Below are positions 26,767 through 35,388 of a stretch of 64,000 nucleotides of DNA, piece after piece; the first letter of the stretch is position 1; each line of letters starts with the position of its first letter. The stretch covers positions 186,001-250,000 of the forward strand of contig NZ_JAHCBF010000006.1 in the NCBI RefSeq assembly GCF_018398395.1. The letters are read 5' to 3'. The stretch is from Croceicoccus gelatinilyticus. Lineage in GTDB: Bacteria > Pseudomonadota > Alphaproteobacteria > Sphingomonadales > Sphingomonadaceae. Both the position numbers and the translations under genes were made by a program. A model generated the notes under the pieces. It was not told where the DNA came from. It was given only the letters and a program-made list of their open reading frames with translations, and did not search any database.

Positions 26767-27447
26767 TCAGTTGGCTGCCGCGGCAGGCTGATCGGCACCA
26801 GTGTTGTCGTTTGCAGCCGGAGCAGCCGCCGGTTCACCGCTCATCGTGCCGAAGTCGACGGTCGGTGCCGTTTCGGCGCCGGGCGCGGCGTTGAACGGTT
26901 CCATCGGTTCTGCGCCGTGGATGATCTTTGCGCCGATCACGTCGGGGAAGGTGCGGATCGTCGTATTATATTCCTGCACCGCCTCGTTATAGCGAACGCG
27001 CGCCACATTGATCTGGTTTTCCGAGCCTTCGAGCGCGGTCATCAGGTCTGCGAAACGCGCCTGGCTCTGCAGGGTCGGGTAGTTTTCGACCACGGTGCGA
27101 AGCTGGCCGAGCGCCTGCGTCAGCTGGTTCTGCGCTTCCGAAAAGCGGCGCAGTTCTTCCGGGTTCGACAGGTCGTCGGTCGTGATGTTGATCGAGGTGG
27201 CGCGGGCGCGGGCCTCGGTCACGTTGGTGAGGATCTGCGTTTCCGAAGCGGCTGCGGCCTGGACCGTCGCGACGAGGTTCGGGACGAGGTCGGCGCGGCG
27301 CTGATATGCGCTCTGCACGTCGGCCCAGCGGGCCTTGGCGTTTTCTTCCGCCGTCGGAACCGAGTTGATGCCGCAGGCGGCAAGCGAAAGCGCGGCGAGG
27401 CCGGCGATGGCCATGCGCAGGGCGCGGGTGAACGGGCCGGTGGTCAT
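26767..27447 (-). CDS. lemA: LemA family lipoprotein
   Basis: A 226-residue LemA protein. It has a lipoprotein signal with lipobox LAAC (Cys25 region, in ALSLAACGINSVP). The body is a long four-helix bundle with the family patterns RRADLVPNLVATV and FADLMTALEGSENQI, then RVRYNEAVQEYN and FPDVIGA. The end is a low-complexity Pro/Ala tail. LemA proteins are periplasmic or membrane-bound; their job is unclear, though they are almost always encoded with TPM proteins, as here. ATG 27445-27447 has a GAGGGA ribosome binding site. It is first in the lemA-ygcG-TPM-NUDIX run. Confidence 0.92.
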   Translation of the reverse strand: MTTGPFTRALRMAIAGLAALSLAACGINSVPTAEENAKARWADVQSAYQRRADLVPNLVATVQAAAASETQILTNVTEARARATSINITTDDLSNPEELRRFSEAQNQLTQALGQLRTVVENYPTLQSQARFADLMTALEGSENQINVARVRYNEAVQEYNTTIRTFPDVIGAKIIHGAEPMEPFNAAPGAETAPTVDFGTMSGEPAAAPAANDNTGADQPAAAAN

Positions 27448-27512
27448 GCGATCAATTCCCTCTCGAGTAGGTCCGTTGCCAATAACTGTCCCCATAGCAG
27501 GGGTGTATTACG

Positions 27513-27540
27513 CATATAAGGCGGTTTGCCCCACGCGCAA
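27513..27540 (-). promoter_or_regulatory. Candidate promoter of the lemA operon
   Basis: On the minus strand, -35-like TTGCGC (27535-27540) and -10-like TATATG (27513-27518) are separated by 16 bp and lie about 66 bp before lemA. The match is moderate. It is the best pair in the 236-bp region between lemA and mscL. Confidence 0.35.
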
Positions 27541-27683
27541 CAGGTCTGCCCATATAACAGGTCCGGATGCGCGCAGCACCCGGTTCTGTCGGTGATTGTC
27601 ATGGCTCGCTGCTTGCGAAAGCGCGGCGGTTGGGCAGGATGCCGGGCCAACGGGTCCTAATACTTGCAGGGGAAGACAGGCAC

Positions 27684-28145
27684 ATGATGGCCGAGTTCAA
27701 GAAATTCATCGCACGCGGCAACGTCCTCGATCTCGCCGTCGGCGTGGTCATCGGTGCTGCGTTCGGCAAGATCACCACGTCGCTGACCGAAAGCATCCTT
27801 ATGCCGATTATCGGCGCGGTGTTCGGCTCGGTCGATTTTTCGAACAAGTTCATCCTGCTCGGCTCCGTACCCGAAGGCTATGACGGCGCGCTCGACAACT
27901 ACGCCGCTTTGAAAGAGGCGGGCGTGCCGATGATCGGGTACGGCGATCTCATCACCCAGATCCTGAACTTCCTCATCATCGCCTTTGCGCTGTTCATGAT
28001 CGTACGCGGCGTGAACCGGATGATGGACGCGATGGAGGAAGAGAAGAAGGCGGCAGAGGAAACGGCAAAGGCCGAGGCCGTGCCGACGGACCCCACACTC
28101 GACACGCTCAAGGAAATCCTGGCCGAATTGAAGAAGAAGCCCTGA
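27684..28145 (+). CDS. mscL: Large-conductance mechanosensitive channel
   Basis: A 153-residue MscL, the inner-membrane channel that opens under high membrane tension to release solutes after osmotic downshock. The N-terminal helix EFKKFIARGNVLDLAVGVVIG, the pore-lining VIGAAFGKITTSL and the second segment ILNFLIIAFALFMIVRGVN are all present. The C-terminal cytoplasmic bundle ends in LKEILAELKKKP. Positively charged and acidic residues in MEEEKKAAEETAK form the linker. The start is the first of two consecutive ATG codons (27684), with AGG upstream. It stands before the tmRNA gene on the same strand. Confidence 0.97.
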   Translation: MMAEFKKFIARGNVLDLAVGVVIGAAFGKITTSLTESILMPIIGAVFGSVDFSNKFILLGSVPEGYDGALDNYAALKEAGVPMIGYGDLITQILNFLIIAFALFMIVRGVNRMMDAMEEEKKAAEETAKAEAVPTDPTLDTLKEILAELKKKP

Positions 28146-28161
28146 TTTTTCCTGCGCTCAC

Positions 28162-28189
28162 TTCACATTAATACCGGCATCGCTATATA
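28162..28189 (+). promoter_or_regulatory. Candidate promoter of ssrA (tmRNA)
   Basis: A -35-like TTCACA (28162-28167) and a -10-like TATATA (28184-28189) are separated by 16 bp. A transcript would start near 28196, just before the acceptor part of the tmRNA gene. Placement relative to the RNA gene supports it. Confidence 0.5.
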
Positions 28190-28195
28190 GGGCGG

Positions 28196-28540
28196 TGCCG
28201 GTTTCGGCCGGCTATGGCGATAAATTGCGGTGTGCAATAGGCACAGCGGACCCGGGGGCAGTACCCGGCGGCTCCACCATTATCCCCCTGTTGTCGAGGG
28301 TATGGTTAGGGGGCCGAACCAGGATCGACGTGTGTTGAAAGACATTGTTTTCGCCCGGGCTGAGTAACCCGTTTAAGGCTCAAAACTCACAAGTGCCAAC
28401 GACAACGAAGCACTCGCTCTCGCTGCGTAATCTGACGGCCTAACGGCCTGATCTTACAAAGCTAAAGCGCGGTTGGACCCACCGGGCAACAGAAGCGGAT
28501 TCCGGGGCCCCGGGGGGCGGCTAGCAACAGAAGTCCCCCC
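28196..28540 (+). ncRNA. ssrA: tmRNA, circularly permuted two-piece form (alphaproteobacterial type)
   Basis: The gene order is swapped, as known for alphaproteobacteria. The acceptor part comes first and ends ...CGGCTCC-A-CCA (CCA at 28277-28279). A 30-nt spacer follows, then the 5' end GGGGCCG at 28310-28316. The two ends pair fully (G1-C72, G2-C71, a G3-U70 wobble for alanyl-tRNA synthetase, G4-C69, C5-G68, C6-G67, G7-C66). The tag reading frame encodes ANDNEALALAA then TAA, at about 28394-28429. tmRNA rescues stalled ribosomes with SmpB and marks the product for ClpXP/ClpAP. Both outer limits (28196 and 28540) are approximate: the left is placed by the promoter, the right by the last GC-rich hairpin. 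Confidence 0.93.
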
Positions 28541-28762
28541 ACCTTTCCTGACATAAGAGAAATGCCGTTGCCGATTGCGCGACGGTCCTGTCCCCTTTCA
28601 TCGAGGGCGCGGGCGGCTCGCAGTGGAACTCCCACCTCGCTGAGCTTTGGTCCGACTCGTCTGGGCATGATACCTTTGCGCCTATCGGCCGCGAGCCAGA
28701 CCGGACTGCGGCCAAAGGAGCACGCGCATCAGACGCGTCGCCCATGACCGGAGAGAAAGCCC

Positions 28763-28972
28763 ATGAAACTCGTTGGCGAAGAGGTCCACGTATCTACCGA
28801 CGAAGCGCGAGGCGGCGATACGCCGCACGTGATGCGCTATGTTCTGCTGTTCAGCCTTCTGCTGGCGATCCTGGTACTGTCCGCCGTCTGGATCATCGGG
28901 GCATGGCGAAGCGCGCCTGCCGACGGATGGACGGTGACGGCGGAGCAGCACGCGCTGGGCGGGGGCAGGTAA
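28763..28972 (+). CDS. Small single-pass membrane protein, function unknown
   Basis: A 69-residue protein with one strong membrane segment (VMRYVLLFSLLLAILVLSAVW split across residues 23-45), a charged N-terminus and a short C-terminal tail. No family is recognised. It is considered real because ATG 28763 has a good ribosome binding site (GGAGAG) and the hydrophobic pattern is clean. It lies alone between the tmRNA gene and a terminator hairpin. The 220 bp between tmRNA and this gene (28541-28762) show no other gene. Confidence 0.55.
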   Translation: MKLVGEEVHVSTDEARGGDTPHVMRYVLLFSLLLAILVLSAVWIIGAWRSAPADGWTVTAEQHALGGGR

Positions 28973-28980
28973 GACGGGAC

Positions 28981-29012
28981 AGAAAAAGAAGGGCGCCCGT
29001 TGCGGGGCGCCC
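28981..29012 (-). terminator. Rho-independent terminator for the gene at 29046
   Basis: A perfect 8-bp GC stem (GGGCGCCC at 28991-28998 and 29005-29012) with loop GTTGCG. On the minus strand it is followed by TTCTTTTTCT (28981-28990), a good U-run. It lies 34 bp beyond the stop of the minus-strand gene at 29046, and the stem may also stop transcripts from the plus-strand gene. Confidence 0.8.
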
Positions 29013-29045
29013 TGTTCAGTCTGGCTAGCAGTTCTTCAAAATGCG

Positions 29046-29312
29046 TCAGCTTTCAGCGGGCACAGCCTCTGCTTCCGCGTTGTCCTTTTTCGCGTTTTCG
29101 TGTCGGACGCAGTCGAGCATCTTCGCGCCGGCCATAAAGACCGAACCCGTGCAGGCGAGAAACAGCAGTTTGCCGCCGATGCCGGGATATTCGCTCAAGT
29201 AAGCGGTGCCACGCTCAATAGCACCAAGGGCGAGTGCGTAGGTCACCATAAACACCTCAAGGCGTGTCTTGATGACGAACAGTCGTCCGATCTTCTTGAG
29301 CTTCGAGGCCAC
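29046..29312 (-). CDS. Small membrane protein, conserved in style, function unknown
   Basis: An 88-residue protein with a basic N-terminus (MASKLKKIGRLFVIKTR), a first membrane segment at about 18-34 and a second at about 46-64, then a charged tail with KKDNAEAEAVP. The cysteines in LACTGSVF and LDCVRH are the only other notable residues. It resembles small hypothetical proteins of sphingomonads, with no known function. The start is GTG 29310-29312, supported by AAGGAG 10 bp upstream. A strong terminator follows the stop. Confidence 0.7.
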   Translation of the reverse strand: MASKLKKIGRLFVIKTRLEVFMVTYALALGAIERGTAYLSEYPGIGGKLLFLACTGSVFMAGAKMLDCVRHENAKKDNAEAEAVPAES

Positions 29313-29383
29313 GCGAGGGTCACTCCTTGTCTTGCGTCCGGTCAGGCCTTTCGAATCTTCTTAAAGTCTCGACGGCCTTTGCG

Positions 29384-29417
29384 TTAATAAAACAGTAACC
29401 CCTCGTAAGTTCCGAGG
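29384..29417 (-). terminator. Weak terminator after astB
   Basis: On the minus strand, CCTCG-GAACTTA... pairs with CGAGG (plus coordinates 29401-29405 and 29413-29417) and is followed by GGTTACTGTTTTATT. The stem is only 5 bp and the U-run is broken, so termination may be partial. It lies 9 bp past the astB stop. Confidence 0.4.
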
Positions 29418-29425
29418 CAAAAGCG

Positions 29426-30676
29426 TTAACCAAGTTCCTTAAGATTTAGAACGGAAAGCAGTTTTTCCCTTGCGTTCGTCACCTGTTCCGCAAGTTTCTG
29501 GCCGCCGATTTCATCGGGCGCAATGCTTTCAGGCCAGTATTGATCGATAACGGATCCGATCGATTCGGCCTTGCTTTCGTCGAGCAGGAAACGCTGATCC
29601 ACCGTCGCCGGATCGGCTACGACACGCAGGCGCAGGCATGCAGGGCCGCCACCGTTGGCCATCGACTGGCGTACATCGACGTACAGCACTTTGCGGATCG
29701 GCCCGTTGCCCGCCAGCATCGCATCGAGCCAGCCGCTGACGGCCGCGCTGTCGCGGCACTCTGTCGGCACGATCAGCGCCTGTTCGCCCGTCGGCAGGGT
29801 CAGCAGCTGCGCGTTGAACAGATAGCTTGTGATGGCTTCATCAAGGCTCACCGCGCTGGTCGGAACCTCGACGATTTCCGCGCCGGGTACGGCATTGCGG
29901 ATCGCGGCATGCGCGCCTTCGCGGTTGGCGAAGGCCTGTTCGTGGCAGAACAGGACGTGCTCGTTCGCGACGGCGACAACGTCGTTGTGAAACGCGCCCG
30001 CTTCGATCGCGACCGGCGACTGTTCGATGAACAGGGTGCGCGTATCGTCCAGCCCGTGACGGCGCGCGATGGCGCGGCTCGCTTGTTCATGCTGGCGCGC
30101 GGGGAAGCGACCGCCGGGGCGGCCATAGACGAAGATTTCGACGCAAATGCCGGAATGGGCCGAACCCATTCGCATATGGTTGGCCGCGCCTTCGTCGCCG
30201 AACGTCGGCGGGATCGGGCCGTGCACTGCGAAATGGTCTTCGTTGCCAAACGCCACGCGAAGCTGCGCCAGCGTATCGGGCCATTCGATCGAACGGTGCG
30301 GCATCGTGACGAGGTTGGCGACCGTCAGATGACAGCGCCCGTCCGAGGTATCGGGCGCAGGGCTGACCGTTGCGGCATTGGCCGTCCACATCGAGCTTGC
30401 CGACCAGGCCATCGCCTTCAACGCAGGGTCCGCATCGGCATCGAAAGCCATGTCGTCGAGGAACGACAGCTTGGGACGCGGCAAAGGCAGCAGGAACCCC
30501 TGCGTCAGCCCCAGCGCCATGTTGTGCCGCATCTTGGCAACGCCCTGCAGCGCGGCTGCGCGCGGATAGGCGACCTTGCCAGCGTTCTTCGTGGCGGCCA
30601 GATTTCCGAGGCTAAGCCCCGAATAGTTGTGGCTCGGCCCGACGATGCCGTCGAAGTTGATCTCTACCAGTGCCAT
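29426..30676 (-). CDS. astB: N-succinylarginine dihydrolase
   Basis: A 416-residue AstB, the amidinotransferase-fold enzyme that converts N2-succinylarginine to succinylornithine, two ammonia and CO2 in the arginine succinyltransferase pathway. The conserved opening is INFDGIVGPSHNYSGLS. The catalytic histidine lies in AGAFHNDVVAV and the cysteine in the C-terminal NGGGPACLRLRV. The ATG (30674-30676) shares one base with the astA stop, so they are translationally coupled. Downstream of it only a weak terminator is seen; astC, astD and astE are absent from the window. Confidence 0.97.
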   Translation of the reverse strand: MALVEINFDGIVGPSHNYSGLSLGNLAATKNAGKVAYPRAAALQGVAKMRHNMALGLTQGFLLPLPRPKLSFLDDMAFDADADPALKAMAWSASSMWTANAATVSPAPDTSDGRCHLTVANLVTMPHRSIEWPDTLAQLRVAFGNEDHFAVHGPIPPTFGDEGAANHMRMGSAHSGICVEIFVYGRPGGRFPARQHEQASRAIARRHGLDDTRTLFIEQSPVAIEAGAFHNDVVAVANEHVLFCHEQAFANREGAHAAIRNAVPGAEIVEVPTSAVSLDEAITSYLFNAQLLTLPTGEQALIVPTECRDSAAVSGWLDAMLAGNGPIRKVLYVDVRQSMANGGGPACLRLRVVADPATVDQRFLLDESKAESIGSVIDQYWPESIAPDEIGGQKLAEQVTNAREKLLSVLNLKELG

Positions 30677-31692
30677 CAGCGTGCTGCCCAACAGACTTGA
30701 TCGCCGTCTGCGACCTTCAAGGCTTCCCGCGTCGCGGGGTCGAGTGCGATCAACCCTTCTTCACTTACCTCGATGCGACCCATGCAGCAGCGGAAGCTGC
30801 CAAGATGGCCCGTGGCGACCAGCGCCTTGGTGCCGTGCGCCGGGGCCTTGTGCGTTACCGTGGCCGTCGCGGTGTTCGCGATCGTCTTCACCGCGTCGGT
30901 GCGCGCGGTCATCGTCGGGCCGCCGTCGAAGATGTCGATGTAGTTTTCCCAGGCGAAGCCCTCTTCCTCCAGCATCCGCATGGCCGGCCGACCGCTTTCG
31001 TGAGGCACGCCGATTGCCTCGCGCGCTTCTTCGGAAATCATCGCGACATAGATCGGGTGGCGGGGCATGAGATCGGCAATGAACTGGTTGCCGTTCAGCG
31101 CATTGAATTCGTCCGCATCGCGGAAGCTCATCCCGAAAAACCGGCCTGCGACACCGTCCCAGAACGGCGAGTTGCCATGTGCATCAACAATGCCACGCAG
31201 TTCGGCGAGCAGCCTGTCGGCAAACCGTTTCCGGTGCATGGCGATGAACAAGTAACGGCTGCGCGCCAGCAGCAGGCCGAGACCGCCCGCCCGGGCGGAC
31301 GGGTGCAGGAACAGGCCGCCAACTTCGCTGGACCCTTCAAGGTCGGTGACGAGCTGCAGGGTGCGGTTGCGGAATGTGCGGTCCAACTCGCGCGAATAGG
31401 CGGTGTGGCCGGTGATGCGGTAGGAATAGAACGGCCACGACCCGCCGATGCGGCTGAAGATCTGGCAGGTACCGCGGATGGCGCCCGTTTCAGCATCCTC
31501 GAGCACCATGACGAACAGGTCGTCGGCGATTTCGTCATTGTCGCGGGCGATGGCCGCTTCGTTGCGCTGAAGCTTGGCCTGCAGGGCAGGGCGGTTGGCG
31601 GGCAGGTTGGTGAACCCGCCGCCGGTGAGTTTCGCCATTTCATACATGGCTTCGAGGTCATCGGCGCGGGCCGGTCGCATCACGTAAGTCAT
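30676..31692 (-). CDS. astA: Arginine N-succinyltransferase
   Basis: A 338-residue AstA, which moves the succinyl group from succinyl-CoA to the alpha-amino group of arginine, starting its breakdown. The N-terminal YVMRPARADDLEAMYEMA begins a GNAT-like fold; EVGGLFLHPSARAGGLG is the acyl-CoA-binding region typical of the family. Length and end are normal. The start (31690-31692) overlaps the stop of the upstream M20 hydrolase by four bases (ATGA), and the stop overlaps astB by one base. The three genes are therefore a tight operon. Confidence 0.96.
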   Translation of the reverse strand: MTYVMRPARADDLEAMYEMAKLTGGGFTNLPANRPALQAKLQRNEAAIARDNDEIADDLFVMVLEDAETGAIRGTCQIFSRIGGSWPFYSYRITGHTAYSRELDRTFRNRTLQLVTDLEGSSEVGGLFLHPSARAGGLGLLLARSRYLFIAMHRKRFADRLLAELRGIVDAHGNSPFWDGVAGRFFGMSFRDADEFNALNGNQFIADLMPRHPIYVAMISEEAREAIGVPHESGRPAMRMLEEEGFAWENYIDIFDGGPTMTARTDAVKTIANTATATVTHKAPAHGTKALVATGHLGSFRCCMGRIEVSEEGLIALDPATREALKVADGDQVCWAAR

Positions 31693-32924
31693 CGAACGAT
31701 CTCTCGTGCATCGAGGGCACCGAGCGCAAGCCGGTGAAACAGAAGGGCGGAAAGTTTTGCCCGTTCGGCAAGCGATTTCACGATCATGAACTCGTCCGGC
31801 GAATGGATCGAGCCGCCACGAACGCCCATCGTGTCGACCACGGGCACGCCGCAGGCCGCGATGTTGTTGCCGTCGCACACGCCGCCGGTGTCCTTGCGGC
31901 CATAGTGCAGGCCAAGCCCTTCGCAGCAGTCCTGCACGGCGGAGAACAGCTTTTCGGCTTTGTCGTCGATCGGCTTGGGCGGGCGGGAAATGCCGCCGTG
32001 CAGCTGGATCTGCACGTCATGCTCGGCCGCAACTTCCTCCAGCATCAGCGAGAGCGAGAGGTCGAAGTGCTGAGCCGCCTGCGTGGTTTTGGGCCGTATG
32101 TTGAAACGCAGGACCGCGTGATCGGGCACGACGTTGTTCGCGCTGCCGCCTTCGATCTTGGCCGGATTGACGCTCATTTCATCATGAGTCAGCGCTTTCA
32201 AGCGCATCGCCAGATCGGCAGCGGCGACAATCGCATTTCGCCCGTCCTGCGGATTGCGGCCCGCGTGGGCAGAGCGGCCCGTGACAATCAGGCTGTAATT
32301 TCCCGACCCGCCGCGCGCGCCGGCCAGTGTACCGTCGGGCAATGTCGCGGGTTCGTAAGTCAGCGCCGCCATCTTGCCGCGCGCCAGCCGTTCGATCAGC
32401 GGGGCCGAGGCGGCAGAGCCGGTTTCCTCGTCCGAATTGATCATCACGTCATAGCCGATGTCGCCTGCTACTCGGCTGGCCTCGAATATCTTGAGCGCTT
32501 CGAGGATGACCGAGATGCCACCCTTCATGTCGGCGAGGCCGGGGCCGTTCAGAACGCCGGGTTCGACTTCGCGCACGGTGCGGAAATCGGTGTCGGCGGG
32601 AAAGACGGTGTCCATATGGCCGGTGAGTAAAAGGCGGCGGTTCGAATTTGGGCGGACCGAGACGACGAGATGCTTGCCGCGGGTCAGCGGCATCTCCGTG
32701 CCGTCGGCGCCGATGGCGGTGATCGGTTCGGGCTCTTCCAGCCGGACTTCGCCGGGAAGGTCGGAGAAGGCATCGGCCAGCGCCTGCGCCTGTCGGGCAA
32801 GGCCGTCGAGATTGCCGGTGCCGGACTGGATGCCGCTCCATTCCAGCGTGCGGTCCAGCATGGCGGCGGCGTCGACCCGCTCCAGCATGGCCTGTTCGGT
32901 CGTATCGGGAATATTCGGTTTCAT
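31689..32924 (-). CDS. M20 family metallohydrolase in the ast operon
   Basis: A 411-residue zinc hydrolase of the M20 family (carboxypeptidase G2/ArgE/DapE group). The metal ligands show in TGHMDTVFP, in LADMKGG and in the catalytic pair region NSDEETGS; a dimerisation domain follows (HAGRNPQDGRNAI), then the final His in GGSIHSPDEF. Most M20 enzymes deacylate N-acyl amino acids or cleave dipeptides. Here it leads the astA-astB operon with a 4-bp overlap, so it may remove the succinyl group from succinylglutamate or succinylornithine, a task AstE does elsewhere. That role is an inference. Start ATG 32922-32924 is preceded by AGGTAAG. Confidence 0.88.
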   Translation of the reverse strand: MKPNIPDTTEQAMLERVDAAAMLDRTLEWSGIQSGTGNLDGLARQAQALADAFSDLPGEVRLEEPEPITAIGADGTEMPLTRGKHLVVSVRPNSNRRLLLTGHMDTVFPADTDFRTVREVEPGVLNGPGLADMKGGISVILEALKIFEASRVAGDIGYDVMINSDEETGSAASAPLIERLARGKMAALTYEPATLPDGTLAGARGGSGNYSLIVTGRSAHAGRNPQDGRNAIVAAADLAMRLKALTHDEMSVNPAKIEGGSANNVVPDHAVLRFNIRPKTTQAAQHFDLSLSLMLEEVAAEHDVQIQLHGGISRPPKPIDDKAEKLFSAVQDCCEGLGLHYGRKDTGGVCDGNNIAACGVPVVDTMGVRGGSIHSPDEFMIVKSLAERAKLSALLFHRLALGALDAREIVR

Positions 32925-33141
32925 CGGAAACTTACCTAGCGATCGGCGGCCCATATTGCCAGCGGGGAGCATGGCAGGAACCGTGGCACGATACGATCGT
33001 ATCTCTTGCCATAACCGCGCGGGGTTGGCATGAGCCGCCCCGGCGAATCTGAAAATCCTCCCTCCTCGGACCGTGCATGGTGCTATGAAGCCCTGCGCGC
33101 GATGGGCCGTGACACGAATTGTAACGACGAGGCAGGAAATT

Positions 33142-35259
33142 ATGGTTGAACGCGTTGAAAAGGCTGGCCTGAAGGTCGAGACCGCGCTGGCGCAATTTGT
33201 CGAAAGTGATGTCCTCGCACCGCTGGGCATGGATGCCCGCGCATTCTGGCAGGGCTTTGCCGACCTCCTCGAAAAATACGTGCCGGTAAACCGCGATCTG
33301 CTGGCCAAGCGCGACGACCTGCAGGCGAAGATCGACGCATGGCACAAGGCGCGCGCCGGCAAGAAGATCGATATGGCCGAATACAAGGCCTTCCTGTTCG
33401 AGATCGGTTACCTGGTCCCAGAACCGGGCAGCTTTGAAATCGGCACCGAGAACGTCGACGCGGAAATCGCGACGATGGCAGGGCCGCAACTCGTCGTTCC
33501 CGTGCTCAACGCCCGCTTCGTCCTCAACGCCGCGAATGCGCGCTGGGGCAGCCTTTATGATGCGTACTACGGCACAGATGCCCTGACCGACGAGCCGGTT
33601 CCGGCAGGCGGCTTTAATGCAGAGCGCGGCGCGATGGTCATCGCCAAGGGCCGCCAGACGCTCGACCACATCGTTCCGCTGGCAAATGGTTCGTGGGCCG
33701 ACCTTGAAAGCCGTGACGCGATCGAACTGGCCGATCCGTCGCAGTTCGTCGGCACGACCGAGAAGGGCAATCTCTACGTCCACAACGGCCTGCACCTCGA
33801 AGTCGTGTTCGATGCAGACCATTCCATCGGCAAGACCGACAAGGCGGGCATCGCCGACATCAACATGGAAGCGGCGCTTACCACGATCGTCGATCTTGAG
33901 GATTCGGTCGCAGCCGTCGATGCCGAGGACAAGCGCGAGGCATATACCAACTGGCTGGGCCTGATGCGCGGCACGTTGGAGGCCAGCTTCCAGAAGGGCG
34001 GCAAGACGATGACCCGCTCGCTCGAGGCGGACAAGGCCTATACTGCGACCGACGGCACCGCCGCCTCGCTGCCGGGCCGCAGCCTGCTGTTCGTGCGCAA
34101 TGTCGGCCACCTGATGACCAACCCCGCGATCCTCCTGCCCGATGGCAGCGAGATCCCCGAGGGCATCATGGACGCGGTCATCACCAGCGCCATCAGCCGC
34201 CACGATCTCGAAAAGCTGGGCAAGCTGAGCAACAGCCGCACCGGTTCGATCTATATCGTGAAGCCCAAGATGCACGGGCCGGAAGAGTGCAAGTTCACCA
34301 ACGACCTGTTCGACGCGGTCGAGGACCTGCTCGGCCTTGCGCGCCACACGATCAAGGTCGGCGTGATGGACGAGGAACGCCGCACCAGCGCGAACCTTGC
34401 CGTCTGCATCCACGCCGTTCGCGACCGTATCGTCTTCATCAACACCGGCTTTCTCGACCGCACCGGCGACGAGATGCACACCTCGATGCAGGCCGGCCCG
34501 ATGATCCGTAAAGGCGCTATGAAGGGCAGCGACTGGATCGCCGCCTATGAAAAGCGCAACGTGGCGATCGGCCTGAAACACGGCCTTTCCGGCAAGGCGC
34601 AGATCGGCAAGGGCATGTGGGCCGCGCCCGACAAGATGGGTCAGATGCTGGTCGAAAAGATCGGCCACCCGATGACCGGCGCGAACACCGCGTGGGTGCC
34701 TTCGCCGACCGCGGCGACGCTGCATGCACTGCACTATCACAAGGTCGATGTCTTCGCCCGCCAGCAGGAAGTCGCAGCAGAGGGCATTCCCTCGCTCGAC
34801 AAGCTGCTGACCGTGCCGCTGGCAGACGGCGTGAACTGGTCGGAAGAGGAACTGGGCGAGGAACTCGACAACAATGCGCAAGGGCTTCTGGGCTATGTCG
34901 TGCGCTGGATCGATCAGGGTGTGGGTTGCTCGAAGGTGCCGGACATTAACGACGTCGGGCTAATGGAAGACCGCGCCACGCTGCGCATTTCCAGTCAGCA
35001 CATGGCGAACTGGCTGCTCCACGGTGTCGTTACCGAGGAACAGGTGATGGAAGCCATGCGCCGCATGGCCGCCAAGGTCGACGAACAGAACGCGGGCGAT
35101 GCAGCCTACGAACCGCTTGTCGGTAACGAGGACGGTCCGGCCTTCCAGGCGGCCAAGGACCTCGTGTTCAAGGGTGTCGAACAGCCTTCGGGCTATACCG
35201 AGCCGTTGCTTCACGCATGGCGCCTGCGCAAGAAGGAACGCGCTGCCGCGATGGCATGA
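33142..35259 (+). CDS. glcB: Malate synthase G
   Basis: A 705-residue malate synthase of the large monomeric G type. It condenses glyoxylate and acetyl-CoA to malate, closing the glyoxylate bypass or glycolate use. Characteristic parts are [20 protein letters not shown] (split around the acid residues that bind magnesium), [14 protein letters not shown], and [21 protein letters not shown] near the C-terminus. The start ATG 33142 follows AGGA. The gene is divergent from the M20-ast operon; isocitrate lyase is not in the window. A large inverted repeat follows the stop and may terminate transcription. Confidence 0.97.
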   Translation: MVERVEKAGLKVETALAQFVESDVLAPLGMDARAFWQGFADLLEKYVPVNRDLLAKRDDLQAKIDAWHKARAGKKIDMAEYKAFLFEIGYLVPEPGSFEIGTENVDAEIATMAGPQLVVPVLNARFVLNAANARWGSLYDAYYGTDALTDEPVPAGGFNAERGAMVIAKGRQTLDHIVPLANGSWADLESRDAIELADPSQFVGTTEKGNLYVHNGLHLEVVFDADHSIGKTDKAGIADINMEAALTTIVDLEDSVAAVDAEDKREAYTNWLGLMRGTLEASFQKGGKTMTRSLEADKAYTATDGTAASLPGRSLLFVRNVGHLMTNPAILLPDGSEIPEGIMDAVITSAISRHDLEKLGKLSNSRTGSIYIVKPKMHGPEECKFTNDLFDAVEDLLGLARHTIKVGVMDEERRTSANLAVCIHAVRDRIVFINTGFLDRTGDEMHTSMQAGPMIRKGAMKGSDWIAAYEKRNVAIGLKHGLSGKAQIGKGMWAAPDKMGQMLVEKIGHPMTGANTAWVPSPTAATLHALHYHKVDVFARQQEVAAEGIPSLDKLLTVPLADGVNWSEEELGEELDNNAQGLLGYVVRWIDQGVGCSKVPDINDVGLMEDRATLRISSQHMANWLLHGVVTEEQVMEAMRRMAAKVDEQNAGDAAYEPLVGNEDGPAFQAAKDLVFKGVEQPSGYTEPLLHAWRLRKKERAAAMA

Positions 35260-35306
35260 TTGTTTCGCGCGCATGAAATCATTCGCTTAGAAGTGGTTTA
35301 GTCTAT

Positions 35307-35358
35307 AAACCCCGGGTAAAGCCAAGCTGCTTAAACGGTGCGGCATTGCCCGGGGTTT
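35307..35358 (+). terminator. Long inverted repeat after glcB, probable terminator
   Basis: AAACCCCGGG (35307-35316) and CCCGGGGTTT (35349-35358) form a perfect 10-bp stem around a 32-nt loop, followed by CTTCC. The loop is long for an intrinsic terminator and the U-run is short. A second hairpin (CCCCGA 35362-35367 with TCGGGG 35376-35381) lies just before the kinase start, so this region may also act as a leader for the kinase. Confidence 0.5.
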
Positions 35359-35388
35359 CTTCCCCGACGATTCGTTCGGGGACCACCA

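Noticed and set aside
32932-34881. 649-residue open frame on the minus strand
   Set aside because: It lies opposite malate synthase G, whose coding sense is certain. Long antisense open frames are expected in high-GC coding DNA; it shows no family pattern or start signal.
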